Made by a program: the position numbers and the translations under genes. Below, piece by piece: positions 1 to 6,959 of a stretch of DNA of 64,000 bases (within the stretch, counting starts at the first letter, position 1; the number at the start of each line of letters is the position of its first letter). The notes beneath the pieces were generated by a model. That model was not told where the DNA came from. It made no database searches and saw only the letters and a program-made list of their open reading frames with translations. Source of the stretch: Kiloniellaceae bacterium (GTDB lineage Bacteria > Pseudomonadota > Alphaproteobacteria > Kiloniellales > Kiloniellaceae); assembly GCA_021776195.1 (NCBI GenBank), contig JAJFGK010000030.1, positions 27,285-91,284 on the forward strand. Direction: 5' to 3'.

Positions 1-157
1 TCCCGAGAACGTCTACCGGCATCGCTGGCGGGCCGGCGACGTGATCGTCTGGGACAACCTGCGCAGCATGCACTACGCGGTCTACGACTACGATGAAACC
101 ATGCCGCGACACCTGCACCGCACCACCGCCAAGGGCCATCGCCCGGTCGCTTACTGA
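1..157 (+). CDS. TauD/TfdA-family dioxygenase, C-terminal end (5' truncated by window)
   Basis: This is the last 51 codons of a gene that starts before the window; the frame begins at base 2 and the TGA is at 155-157. The stretch VIVWDNLRSMHYAVYDY followed by HRTTAKGHRPVAY matches the C-terminal end of Fe(II)/2-oxoglutarate dioxygenases of the TauD/TfdA family, where the W-D-N-R segment precedes the third iron ligand (His) and a later Arg binds 2-oxoglutarate. The family hydroxylates small organic substrates such as taurine, and often ends in desulphonation or dealkylation. The substrate cannot be read from this fragment. It sits upstream of a convergent nitronate monooxygenase-like gene, at the edge of a catabolic block. 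Confidence 0.8.
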   Translation, partial: PENVYRHRWRAGDVIVWDNLRSMHYAVYDYDETMPRHLHRTTAKGHRPVAY

Positions 158-209
158 TCGGGTGGATGATTTCAACCGGGTGACGGGCTTCGATCGGCCC
201 TACACTGTC

Positions 210-287
210 GCCCTCGGGCTTGACCCGAGGGCCCAGACGGCGGCGCGGGCCGTGCCGTTCCTGGATTGCCGGATCGAGTCCGGTAAT
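210..287. repeat. Composite double-hairpin intergenic repeat, copy A
   Basis: Two palindromes lie in the gap between convergent genes. The first (210-232) has a 9-bp stem gccctcggg/cccgagggc around loop cttga. The second (265-287) has arms attgccgga/tccggtaat (one G-T mismatch) around loop tcgag. They are 32 bases apart. The same two hairpin types, in opposite order on this strand, occur at 4365-4441, so this is a dispersed repeat rather than a simple terminator. It could still terminate both converging transcripts. Confidence 0.75.
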
Positions 288-360
288 GATAACGAGGCTG
301 GCCGAGCCGCCCTAAAGCATCGAATCCAAAGTGCCGGTTCCGCCGTGAGGGGGTTCGCGA

Positions 361-1350
361 CTACCCTGTGAGATTTCCCAGCACCTCTTTGGCCTCGGCC
401 ATGATCTCCCGGATGATTTCCGCGGCGGGCTGGCGCTGCTTGACCAGGCCGACGCCCTGGCCGGCATAGAGCGACATGGCGCCGATGTCGCCGGACATGC
501 CGGCGGCGGGGGTCGACGAGCCATAACGCACAATGGGTTTTTGAGATTTCGACCGCGCGACCGCCTCGCCCTCGCCCGGCCGCTGGCCGATGGGCGGGCG
601 CCCGGCGGCCTCCCAGGCGGCGACGGTCGCGTTGCGCAGCACCCGGTGCGGCGCGTCGGACCAGCCGATATGGAACAGGTCCTCCAGGAAAGCCGTGTTG
701 TTTTCGTTGGCCGCCAACAGCAGATCGACGTAGGCCGGGTGCGCGCCGATCTCCTCGCTGGCGAGAAAGCGCGTGCCGATCCAAGCCGCCGACGCGCCCA
801 ACGCCAGGGCGGCGGCCAGCCCGCGCCCGTCGGCGATGCCGCCGGCGGCGACGACCGGAACCGGCGCCACCGCATCGACGACCACCGGCACCAGGGCCAT
901 GGTGGCCACGGTTCCGCGGACATGACCGCCAGCCTCCCACCCTTGGGCGACGATGACATCGACGCCAGTTCGCACGGCGGCGCGCGCGTCCACGGTGCTG
1001 GCCACGGTGTAGAGCACCGTCGCGCCCCTGGCCTTGGCCCGCGCCACGAGCTCGGCCGGGTCCCGCCAGAAAAACGAGATGATCTCGACGCCTTCCTCGA
1101 GGCAGGCATCGAGGTGCTCTTTCTGGGTGAACTCGGTGTTCAGATTGACCCCAAAGGGCCGGCGCGTCAGGGCCTGGGTTTCGCGCACCTGACGGCGCAG
1201 TTCGTCGATCTCATCGGCCCAGAGCGCCAGCATCCCCAAGCCGCCGGCATTGCTGACCGCCGCCGCCAGTTTCGGGCCCACGGCCCCTTGCATGGGCGCC
1301 TGGATGATCGGGAGGTCGATCCCCAAGGTCGCGCAGGCGGCGGTTTTCAT
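361..1350 (-). CDS. Nitronate monooxygenase-like FMN oxidoreductase
   Basis: This 329-residue protein belongs to the nitronate monooxygenase / 2-nitropropane dioxygenase family, FMN-dependent TIM barrels that oxidise alkyl nitronates or act as enoyl reductases. The start LGIDLPIIQAPMQGAVGP and the phosphate-binding and catalytic stretch VAQGWEAGGHVRG (the conserved His sits in the GGH) are typical, as are VPVVAAGGIADG and ALGASAAWIGTRFLA for FMN phosphate binding. Length is usual for the family. It is transcribed with the M24 protein gene upstream on the same strand (60-base gap). Cytoplasmic; the real substrate is unknown. Related quinone reductases and enoyl-ACP reductases share the fold, so the exact reaction is not settled. 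Confidence 0.85.
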   Translation of the reverse strand: MKTAACATLGIDLPIIQAPMQGAVGPKLAAAVSNAGGLGMLALWADEIDELRRQVRETQALTRRPFGVNLNTEFTQKEHLDACLEEGVEIISFFWRDPAELVARAKARGATVLYTVASTVDARAAVRTGVDVIVAQGWEAGGHVRGTVATMALVPVVVDAVAPVPVVAAGGIADGRGLAAALALGASAAWIGTRFLASEEIGAHPAYVDLLLAANENNTAFLEDLFHIGWSDAPHRVLRNATVAAWEAAGRPPIGQRPGEGEAVARSKSQKPIVRYGSSTPAAGMSGDIGAMSLYAGQGVGLVKQRQPAAEIIREIMAEAKEVLGNLTG

Positions 1351-1409
1351 GCTTGTCTTTCCTCGGTCCGGTTACGTGAAGGTCGAGTTGGGGCGCGTGA
1401 AGCCGCCCG

Positions 1410-2582
1410 CTAATCCACCACATGGACCCCGCGAGGGAAATCGGTCAGGCACTCGCAGCCGGTCTCGGTCACGCGGACGGTCTCGCTCAACTCCATGCCC
1501 CAGCCGTCGAGCCACATGCCCAGCATCACATGGACCGTCACATCGGGCTCCAGCAGCGTCGCCTCGCCGGCGCGCAGCGAGATCGTGTGCTCGCCCCAGT
1601 CCGGCGGATAGCCGACGCCGATACCATAGCCGATGCGGCTGTCCTTCTTCAGGCCGTGCTTGTCCAGGACCGCCTGCCAGGCGGCGTGGACCGTGCCCGC
1701 CGTGACCCCGGACCTCAGGGTCGCCAGCACCGCCTCCAGCCCCTCCTCCACCGCCGCCGCGGTGTCGGCCAAGGCCTGCGGCGGCCTGCCGAAGCAGACC
1801 GTCCGGGCCAGGCCGGCGTTGTAGCGCTTGCGCGTGCCGCCCAGTTCCAGGGCGACGATCTGATCGGCCTCGAAGGGCGCGTCGGTCCAGAAGGGATGGG
1901 CCGTGGCCGAGGCCTCGCCGGCCATGATCAGGGGCGAGAGCGCGGTCATGTCGCCGCCGAAATCGTCGTTGCCGCCGACCTGCCGCGCCAGGATCTTGGC
2001 CATCAGATCGCACTGGCGCAGGCCCGGTCGGATCTCGTCCCAGGCAACCCGCATGGCGCCCTCGGCCAGGCGGGCGGCCTGGCGCAGGGTGGCGATTTCG
2101 GCTTCGCTTTTCACCGCGCGGCACCAGTTGACCAGCAGGTCGGCGTCGATCCAACGCGCGTTGGGCAGGCCGGCCTGCAGGCGCGACAGGCACTTGGGCG
2201 AAAAGAAATAGGTATCGCTCTCGTAGCCGATGCGTTTTCCGTCGCAGCCCAGCTCGCTCAACCGGGCGGCCATGAAGTCGGCGGGATGCACGCCGGCGCG
2301 CTGGACCAGATTCTCCGGGTAGGGAACGATCGAATCCGGGCCCAGATGGGTGGTCAGGGGGATCGCCCCGGCGTCCATGGCGCGAACCATCAAGATCGGA
2401 TCGCTGTCGAAGGTCACGACCATGATCTGCGGCACGTAGAAGGACCAGGCATCGAAACCGGTCAGCCAGTTCATGTTGGCCGGATCGCCGACCACCAGCA
2501 GGTCGAGACCCTGGCGTTCCATGGCGGCACGCACCCGGGCCAGGCGGCCCTGGTATTCGTCCTTGGTAAAGGGTGGCGGCAT
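1410..2582 (-). CDS. M24-family (creatinase/DoeA-like) hydrolase
   Basis: This 390-residue protein has the two-domain creatinase/aminopeptidase P layout: an N-terminal domain with SDPANMN-type sequence (VVGDPANMNWLTGFDAWSFYVPQ) and a C-terminal pita-bread domain. The N-terminal sequence resembles ectoine hydrolase DoeA, which opens the ectoine ring. The usual M24 metal set Asp-Asp-His-Glu-Glu is not complete: the position of the first Asp pair reads ALELGGTRKRYNAGLART, and only His (WGEHTIS) and one Glu (MELSETVRV) are clear. This is the pattern of creatinase-like, metal-independent members. It is followed by the nitronate monooxygenase-like gene. Role as ectoine, creatine or a related ring/amidine hydrolase is inferred; no doeB or ectoine regulator is adjacent. 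Confidence 0.75.
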   Translation of the reverse strand: MPPPFTKDEYQGRLARVRAAMERQGLDLLVVGDPANMNWLTGFDAWSFYVPQIMVVTFDSDPILMVRAMDAGAIPLTTHLGPDSIVPYPENLVQRAGVHPADFMAARLSELGCDGKRIGYESDTYFFSPKCLSRLQAGLPNARWIDADLLVNWCRAVKSEAEIATLRQAARLAEGAMRVAWDEIRPGLRQCDLMAKILARQVGGNDDFGGDMTALSPLIMAGEASATAHPFWTDAPFEADQIVALELGGTRKRYNAGLARTVCFGRPPQALADTAAAVEEGLEAVLATLRSGVTAGTVHAAWQAVLDKHGLKKDSRIGYGIGVGYPPDWGEHTISLRAGEATLLEPDVTVHVMLGMWLDGWGMELSETVRVTETGCECLTDFPRGVHVVD

Positions 2583-2605
2583 GGTCTACTCCCGCTGCGG
2601 TCAGA

Positions 2606-2956
2606 TTAGAGAACCAAGGCCGCCTTGAGCGCGCCAGAGACCGCGCGCCGGTCTTTCGGCTTGAGTGAGCCTTTAACCGTCACGACGAACGCCAATGGCA
2701 GAGATGCGATCCGAGAGGGCCGAATGACACAGGGTTTCCGCAATCCGACCTGTTCGAAATCGGTGACGGCGATATCTCCCGGCTGAACGTCCTGCATCGC
2801 CTGGGCCGTCGTGATCGGAACACAAAGCACCCGATTGAACCTGTCGTGGAAAGCCTGGCTGGAAACCACCAAGGCGGGCCTTTGCTTGGCCGTCAATCCA
2901 TCGTCTTGAGGATAGGCGATCGCAATGACCGACCAGCTCGTGGGAGCCCCGGTCAT
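2606..2956 (-). CDS. PemK/MazF-family toxin, probable mRNA endoribonuclease
   Basis: This 116-residue protein has the MazF/PemK signature: a first strand with WSVIAIAYP, then KQRPALVVSSQAFH, VLCVPITT and a C-terminal KPCVIRPSRIASLP. MazF-type toxins are dimeric SH3-like ribonucleases that cut mRNA at short sequences. It starts five bases after the stop of an AbrB/MazE-type antitoxin gene, the usual antitoxin-toxin order. The pair is intact and lies between catabolic genes, which suggests a laterally moved addiction module, although base composition looks like its neighbours. Confidence 0.85.
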   Translation of the reverse strand: MTGAPTSWSVIAIAYPQDDGLTAKQRPALVVSSQAFHDRFNRVLCVPITTAQAMQDVQPGDIAVTDFEQVGLRKPCVIRPSRIASLPLAFVVTVKGSLKPKDRRAVSGALKAALVL

Positions 2957-2961
2957 CGAAC

Positions 2962-3189
2962 CTAAACGAGACCGTCGTCAGCGTCCGTCCAAACATCCAG
3001 GGCGGCCATCTCGACCGTCTGCCAGTCGCGATCACCGGCCGCTTGAACCTTGCGTACCTCAATAGTCTCCCCCTCCACCAGAAACAGCAGTTTGTCGCCA
3101 GGCCCTGCCGCGAGTTGACGCCTTACGGCTTTTGGTATGGTGATTTGAGCCTTGCTGGTGAGGGTTGCCTCGTATCCAAAGGTGGCCAT
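2962..3189 (-). CDS. AbrB/MazE-type antitoxin
   Basis: The 75-residue product begins MATFGYEATLTSKAQ and continues ITIPKAVRRQLAAGPGDKL, the classic swapped-hairpin AbrB DNA-binding domain, with an acidic C-terminus (DVWTDADDGLV) fit to bind the basic toxin. An in-frame ATG 12 codons upstream (3225) exists, but the start at 3189 places the domain where the family begins. It would neutralise the PemK/MazF toxin and repress its own promoter in the 95 bases to the next gene upstream. No palindromic operator stands out there. Confidence 0.85.
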   Translation of the reverse strand: MATFGYEATLTSKAQITIPKAVRRQLAAGPGDKLLFLVEGETIEVRKVQAAGDRDWQTVEMAALDVWTDADDGLV

Positions 3190-3284
3190 GGTTGGCTTTC
3201 TGTCTGTAAGGATTATTCCGTTCAATCCTTACATGTCCTTACAAATCTGTCAATTCGAGCCGCGCCGTGGGAAAAGAGCCCGCC

Positions 3285-4256
3285 TCAAACGATCTGATTG
3301 CGCAGGTCGGTCTCGCCGCGCCAGAGCCGCTCCAGGTTCTCCAGCAGCAGATCGACCACGTTGTCCTCGTAGGACCGGGTCTCGCCGCCGCTGTGCGGCG
3401 TGATCAGGACGTTCTCGAAGCCCCATAGTTTCGAGCCGGTCGGCAGCGGCTCCTCGACCATGGTGTCGATGCCGGCGCCGGCCAGAGCGCCTGCCTCCAG
3501 GGCGGCGATCAAAGCCGCCTCGTCGACGCAGCCGCCGCGCGCCAGGTTGAACAGGTAGGCGTCGGGGCGCAGGGCGGCCAGGGTCTCGGCGTTGATCAGG
3601 TTTGCCGTTTCGGCGGTCAGGGGACAGGTCAGCGCCAGATAGTCGGCCTGGGGCAGCAGGGCGAGAAACTCCTCGGGCGCGCGCAGGGCGTCGAAGGCGG
3701 GGTCGGGATCGGCGCGGTTGCGCTTGATGCCGATGACCGTCATCTCGAAACCCTTGGCGCAGCGGGCCAGGGCCGTGCCGATGGTGCCGGCGCCATAAAT
3801 CAGCAGGGTCTTGCCGGTCAACTCGTCCTGACGCCCGGCGCGCTCGCCGATCATGCCGCGCCATTGGCGGCGCGTCTGGTTGTCGCGGTCCAGGTGGAGC
3901 TGGCGCACCAGGGACAGGATCATCGCCATGGCATGATGCGCGACGGCCCGGGCATTGACACCGGTGGCGTTGGCAAAACGAACCCCGCGGGCGCCCAGGG
4001 CCTCCAGGTCGAAACGCTCGTAGCCGGCGGCGATGCCCTGGATATAGGCCAGCCGTTTGGCCTGTTCCAGATAGGCGTTCTCCCAGAAGCCGGAGCAGAC
4101 CATGACATCGGCCTCGCCCAGGCGTGCCGCGGTCTCGTCGGGGGTCCAGCTTTGAAAGTGAGCGATGCCGGTCTCGCGCAGGGCAAAGCGCTCGGCCAGG
4201 CCATAGGCCGAGTGGGCGAACTGGACGGTCAAATCGGATCTGCTTGGAAAGGTCAA
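3285..4256 (-). CDS. D-2-hydroxyacid dehydrogenase
   Basis: This 323-residue NAD(P)-dependent enzyme of the formate/glycerate dehydrogenase family interconverts a 2-oxoacid and a D-2-hydroxyacid in the cytoplasm. The Rossmann motif is LLIYGAGTIGTALAR (a GxGxxG variant). The catalytic triad is present at Arg240 (NLARGG), Glu269 (VEEPLP) and His288 (TPHSGG), with normal spacing. The N-terminal substrate domain is somewhat short but complete. It is followed by the toxin-antitoxin pair on the same strand and preceded by a repeat-bearing gap. The substrate is not evident; glyoxylate/hydroxypyruvate reductase or a dehydrogenase for a catabolic 2-oxoacid are both possible. Confidence 0.88.
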   Translation of the reverse strand: MTFPSRSDLTVQFAHSAYGLAERFALRETGIAHFQSWTPDETAARLGEADVMVCSGFWENAYLEQAKRLAYIQGIAAGYERFDLEALGARGVRFANATGVNARAVAHHAMAMILSLVRQLHLDRDNQTRRQWRGMIGERAGRQDELTGKTLLIYGAGTIGTALARCAKGFEMTVIGIKRNRADPDPAFDALRAPEEFLALLPQADYLALTCPLTAETANLINAETLAALRPDAYLFNLARGGCVDEAALIAALEAGALAGAGIDTMVEEPLPTGSKLWGFENVLITPHSGGETRSYEDNVVDLLLENLERLWRGETDLRNQIV

Positions 4257-4364
4257 CTCGGTCTCCCCTGCGTTTCTTGTGCGTTGGTCTTTTGCCTTAG
4301 AGCCCGACCGAAAAGAAATTCTTTTGGATCAATGCGTTAAAGACACTCTCCATCCGCTTTTGTC

Positions 4365-4441
4365 ATTGCCGGGCTTGACCCGGCAATCCAGGGATTGCAC
4401 GGTCTTTGCCATTCCTGGACCCTCGGGTCGAGCCCGAGGGT
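4365..4441. repeat. Composite double-hairpin intergenic repeat, copy B
   Basis: First hairpin 4365-4387: attgccggg / cccggcaat around loop cttga, a perfect 9-bp stem. Second hairpin 4419-4441: accctcggg / cccgagggt around loop tcgag, also perfect. The spacer is 31 bases. This is the same pair of hairpins as at 210-287 but in reverse order, so the two copies are inverted relative to each other. It lies between two minus-strand genes in a gap of about 280 bases that otherwise shows nothing I recognise. Confidence 0.8.
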
Positions 4442-4539
4442 GACAGCAAACAAACGGGCCATTCCTGTAGTCCTTTGAAATCACTCACATCATTTTGAGC
4501 CTGACTCTTAAAACATCGGCCGGGGCCCGACAAGCGGCG

Positions 4540-5823
4540 TCACTCCCGGGCCAGCCCCAGGAGCGTCCGGAGCAGCACATTGGCGCCGGCCTCCAGATCG
4601 GCCGGCGCCGTGGCCTCGGCCGGATTGTGACTGATGCCCTTGATCGACGGCACGAAGATCATCGCCGTGGGGCAGACCCGCGCCATCATCTGGGCGTCAT
4701 GACCGGCGCCCGAGGTCATGGGCTGGCAGGACAGTTCGAGCGCGGCCGCCGCCTGTTCGATCTTGAGCGCGATGGTCTCGTCGAAGCGCACCGGGTCGAA
4801 GCGCGCCAGGCGGTCGGTCTGGATCTCCACCCCTTCGGCCGCCGCGAGCTCGGTGAGGAAGGCGCTCAGCATCGCTTCGGCCTGGCCCAGTCCGGTGGCA
4901 TCGCTGTTGCGCAGGTCGACCGTCATGCGCGCGCCGCCCGGGATGACGTTGATGATACCGGGATTGAGCTCCACGACCCCGACGGTCCCGACCTGGGCGC
5001 CGCCCAGTTCCTCGGCGATCTCGCGCGCTTTGGCGATGATCCGCCCGACACAGTAGCCGGCATCGTGGCGCAGACGCATCGGCGTGGTGCCGGCGTGGTT
5101 GGCCTGACCGCTGATGGCGATCTCGGTCCAGGAGATGCCCTGGAGATCGCGCACCGCCCCGATGGTGACGCCATCGGCCTCCAGGACCGGGCCCTGTTCG
5201 ATGTGGAGTTCGACAAAGGCATGAGGCGCGATGGCCCCGCAGGGCTCTTCGCCGGCATAGCCGATGCGCGCCAGCTCGTCGCCGAGCCGTAGCCCCTCGC
5301 CGTCGCGGCGGTCCAGCGCCTCGTTCAGGTCCAGGCCACCGGCGGCGACCAGGGAGCCCATCATGTCGGGCTGATAGCGGGCGCCCTCCTCGTTGGTGAA
5401 GGCCGCGACGGCGAGGGGCCGCCGTGTCGCGATCCCTGCATCGTTCAGGCTTTCGATCACCTCGAGCCCGGCCAGGACACCCAGAGTGCCATCCAGCCGG
5501 CCACCGTTGTAAACCGAGTCGATGTGGGACCCGGTCATGACCGGCGGCAGCGCTTCGAGCCCGGCCCGCAGGCCAAAGATGTTGCCGATGCGGTCGATCT
5601 TGACGGTCAGGTCCAGGTCGCGCATCCAGCCGACGAGCTGATCGCGGCCGGCCTTGTCGGCGTCGGTCAATGCCAGACGCCGCACCCCGCCTTCGGGGGT
5701 CGCCCCGATCCGGCCGAGCGCCTCGAGGCGCGACATCAGCCGCGCGGCATCGATGCGGCCTATCTCTGCTGTGATGATCCCTCTCCCCCGGCGCCATTTT
5801 CCCGTTTGGCGCATTATGGGCAC
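4540..5823 (-). CDS. M20-family Zn-dependent hydrolase (N-carbamoyl-L-amino-acid hydrolase / allantoate amidohydrolase type)
   Basis: A binuclear zinc amidohydrolase of about 410-427 residues. All five metal ligands of the family are visible in order: His in GSHIDSVYNGG, Asp in GGRLDGTLGV, Glu in FTNEEGARY, His in ELHIEQGPVLE and the late His in SGAGHDAQMM. The lid/dimerisation domain carries GQANHAGTTPM. Enzymes of this type release the carbamoyl group from N-carbamoyl amino acids, or hydrolyse allantoate or ureidoglycolate, in the cytoplasm. The family N-terminus normally begins just before the segment IDAARL; the only upstream ATGs (5823, 5814) add about 17 residues, and a strong purine run precedes an ATC codon, so the true start is uncertain. 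It is divergent from the DDAH-like gene. Confidence 0.85.
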   Translation of the reverse strand: MPIMRQTGKWRRGRGIITAEIGRIDAARLMSRLEALGRIGATPEGGVRRLALTDADKAGRDQLVGWMRDLDLTVKIDRIGNIFGLRAGLEALPPVMTGSHIDSVYNGGRLDGTLGVLAGLEVIESLNDAGIATRRPLAVAAFTNEEGARYQPDMMGSLVAAGGLDLNEALDRRDGEGLRLGDELARIGYAGEEPCGAIAPHAFVELHIEQGPVLEADGVTIGAVRDLQGISWTEIAISGQANHAGTTPMRLRHDAGYCVGRIIAKAREIAEELGGAQVGTVGVVELNPGIINVIPGGARMTVDLRNSDATGLGQAEAMLSAFLTELAAAEGVEIQTDRLARFDPVRFDETIALKIEQAAAALELSCQPMTSGAGHDAQMMARVCPTAMIFVPSIKGISHNPAEATAPADLEAGANVLLRTLLGLARE

Positions 5824-5949
5824 GACGCCGGCCGCCTCAAGGTCAATCGGCCCTTTTTCGATTTTACAGCGCCCGTATCAGGCGGCAGTCTTTTCCCCGC
5901 CGCGGCGCCTTTCGCGCGGCCGGCCGATTCATCCGGGGAGACCACGACC

Positions 5950-6834
5950 ATGGGAAGCCAAGGGCAAGATTGGGGTATCGACAACGACTACGGCGTCCTG
6001 CGCGACGTTCTGCTCGGCAAGCCCGAATTCTACCGCTGGGTCGAGGCCGGGCCGATCATCGGCCGAACCCTCAAAAACGCCGAGCGCACCGGCGTGACCT
6101 TCGATCTGCAGCGCGCCATGGCGCAGCATTCCGCCATGGTCCGCATCTATGAGGAAAACGGCGTCGCCTGCCATTATCTGGAGAGCGACGAAGTGTTGCA
6201 TCGAAACTTCTTCGCCCGGGATTCCAGCGCCATGACCCCTTGGGGCGCCTTGATCTGCCATATGCAGTTGAAATGCCGGCGGGCCGACTATGTGACCGCG
6301 ATCCAGTTCTACCAGGACCAGTCCATCCCGATCTGGAAGATGGTCACGGCGGGTCACTTCGAGGGCGGCGACTTCGTGATCCTGGAGCCTGGCCTGGTGT
6401 TGATCGGCTACTGCGGCGAACGCTCGGAGCAGGCGGGCGCGGAACAGGTCGCCGGCTGGGTCCGCGACGAAGGCTGGGAGGTCGAGGTGGCGCCGATCTC
6501 GCGCGAATTCGTCCATCTGGACGGCCTCGTGGTGCCCCTGGACGAAAAGCGCCTGGTCGTCTGCCTCGATGCCCTGGAGCCCTGGCTGGTCGACTGGCTG
6601 CGCGGCAAGGGCTTCGACTTCGTCGAGGTCGGCTATGGCGAGGCCCGCGACCTGGGAGTCAATCTGGTCAGCCTGGGCGACAAGCGAGTTTTGTCCATGA
6701 AAGGCAGTGAAAAATTGAACGGGACACTTCGCGATCTGGGCTTTACGGTTTACGATCCGGATATGTCGATGTTCACGCTTGGCGGCGGCGGCGTTCATTG
6801 CCTGTGCCAGGCCCTGCGTCGGGATCGCGTCTGA
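5950..6834 (+). CDS. Dimethylarginine dimethylaminohydrolase / amidinotransferase-like guanidine enzyme
   Basis: This 294-residue protein belongs to the guanidino-modifying superfamily (DDAH, arginine deiminase, amidinotransferases), which uses a Cys-His pair to attack a guanidinium carbon. His136 lies in the GHFEGGDF motif and Cys284 in GGGGVHC near the C-terminus, the two hallmark sites. The ATG at 5950 follows a purine-rich stretch and matches the expected family start (DWGIDNDYGVLRDVLLGKPE); the upstream open frame is non-coding for this gene. It is divergent from the M20 hydrolase and followed 125 bases later by a solute-binding protein, suggesting uptake and breakdown of a guanidino or ureido compound. 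The exact substrate is not shown. Confidence 0.8.
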   Translation: MGSQGQDWGIDNDYGVLRDVLLGKPEFYRWVEAGPIIGRTLKNAERTGVTFDLQRAMAQHSAMVRIYEENGVACHYLESDEVLHRNFFARDSSAMTPWGALICHMQLKCRRADYVTAIQFYQDQSIPIWKMVTAGHFEGGDFVILEPGLVLIGYCGERSEQAGAEQVAGWVRDEGWEVEVAPISREFVHLDGLVVPLDEKRLVVCLDALEPWLVDWLRGKGFDFVEVGYGEARDLGVNLVSLGDKRVLSMKGSEKLNGTLRDLGFTVYDPDMSMFTLGGGGVHCLCQALRRDRV

Positions 6835-6959
6835 AGCGAACCGGGCCTTGGCTCCACCCGCCATCGATCCTTGGCCCTAGGCGGAGATCGTCAAGATGCT
6901 AGCCTGATAGGCAAGCAATAATGGGGTAACTCAACGATCCATTCTAAGGGAGGAAGACC

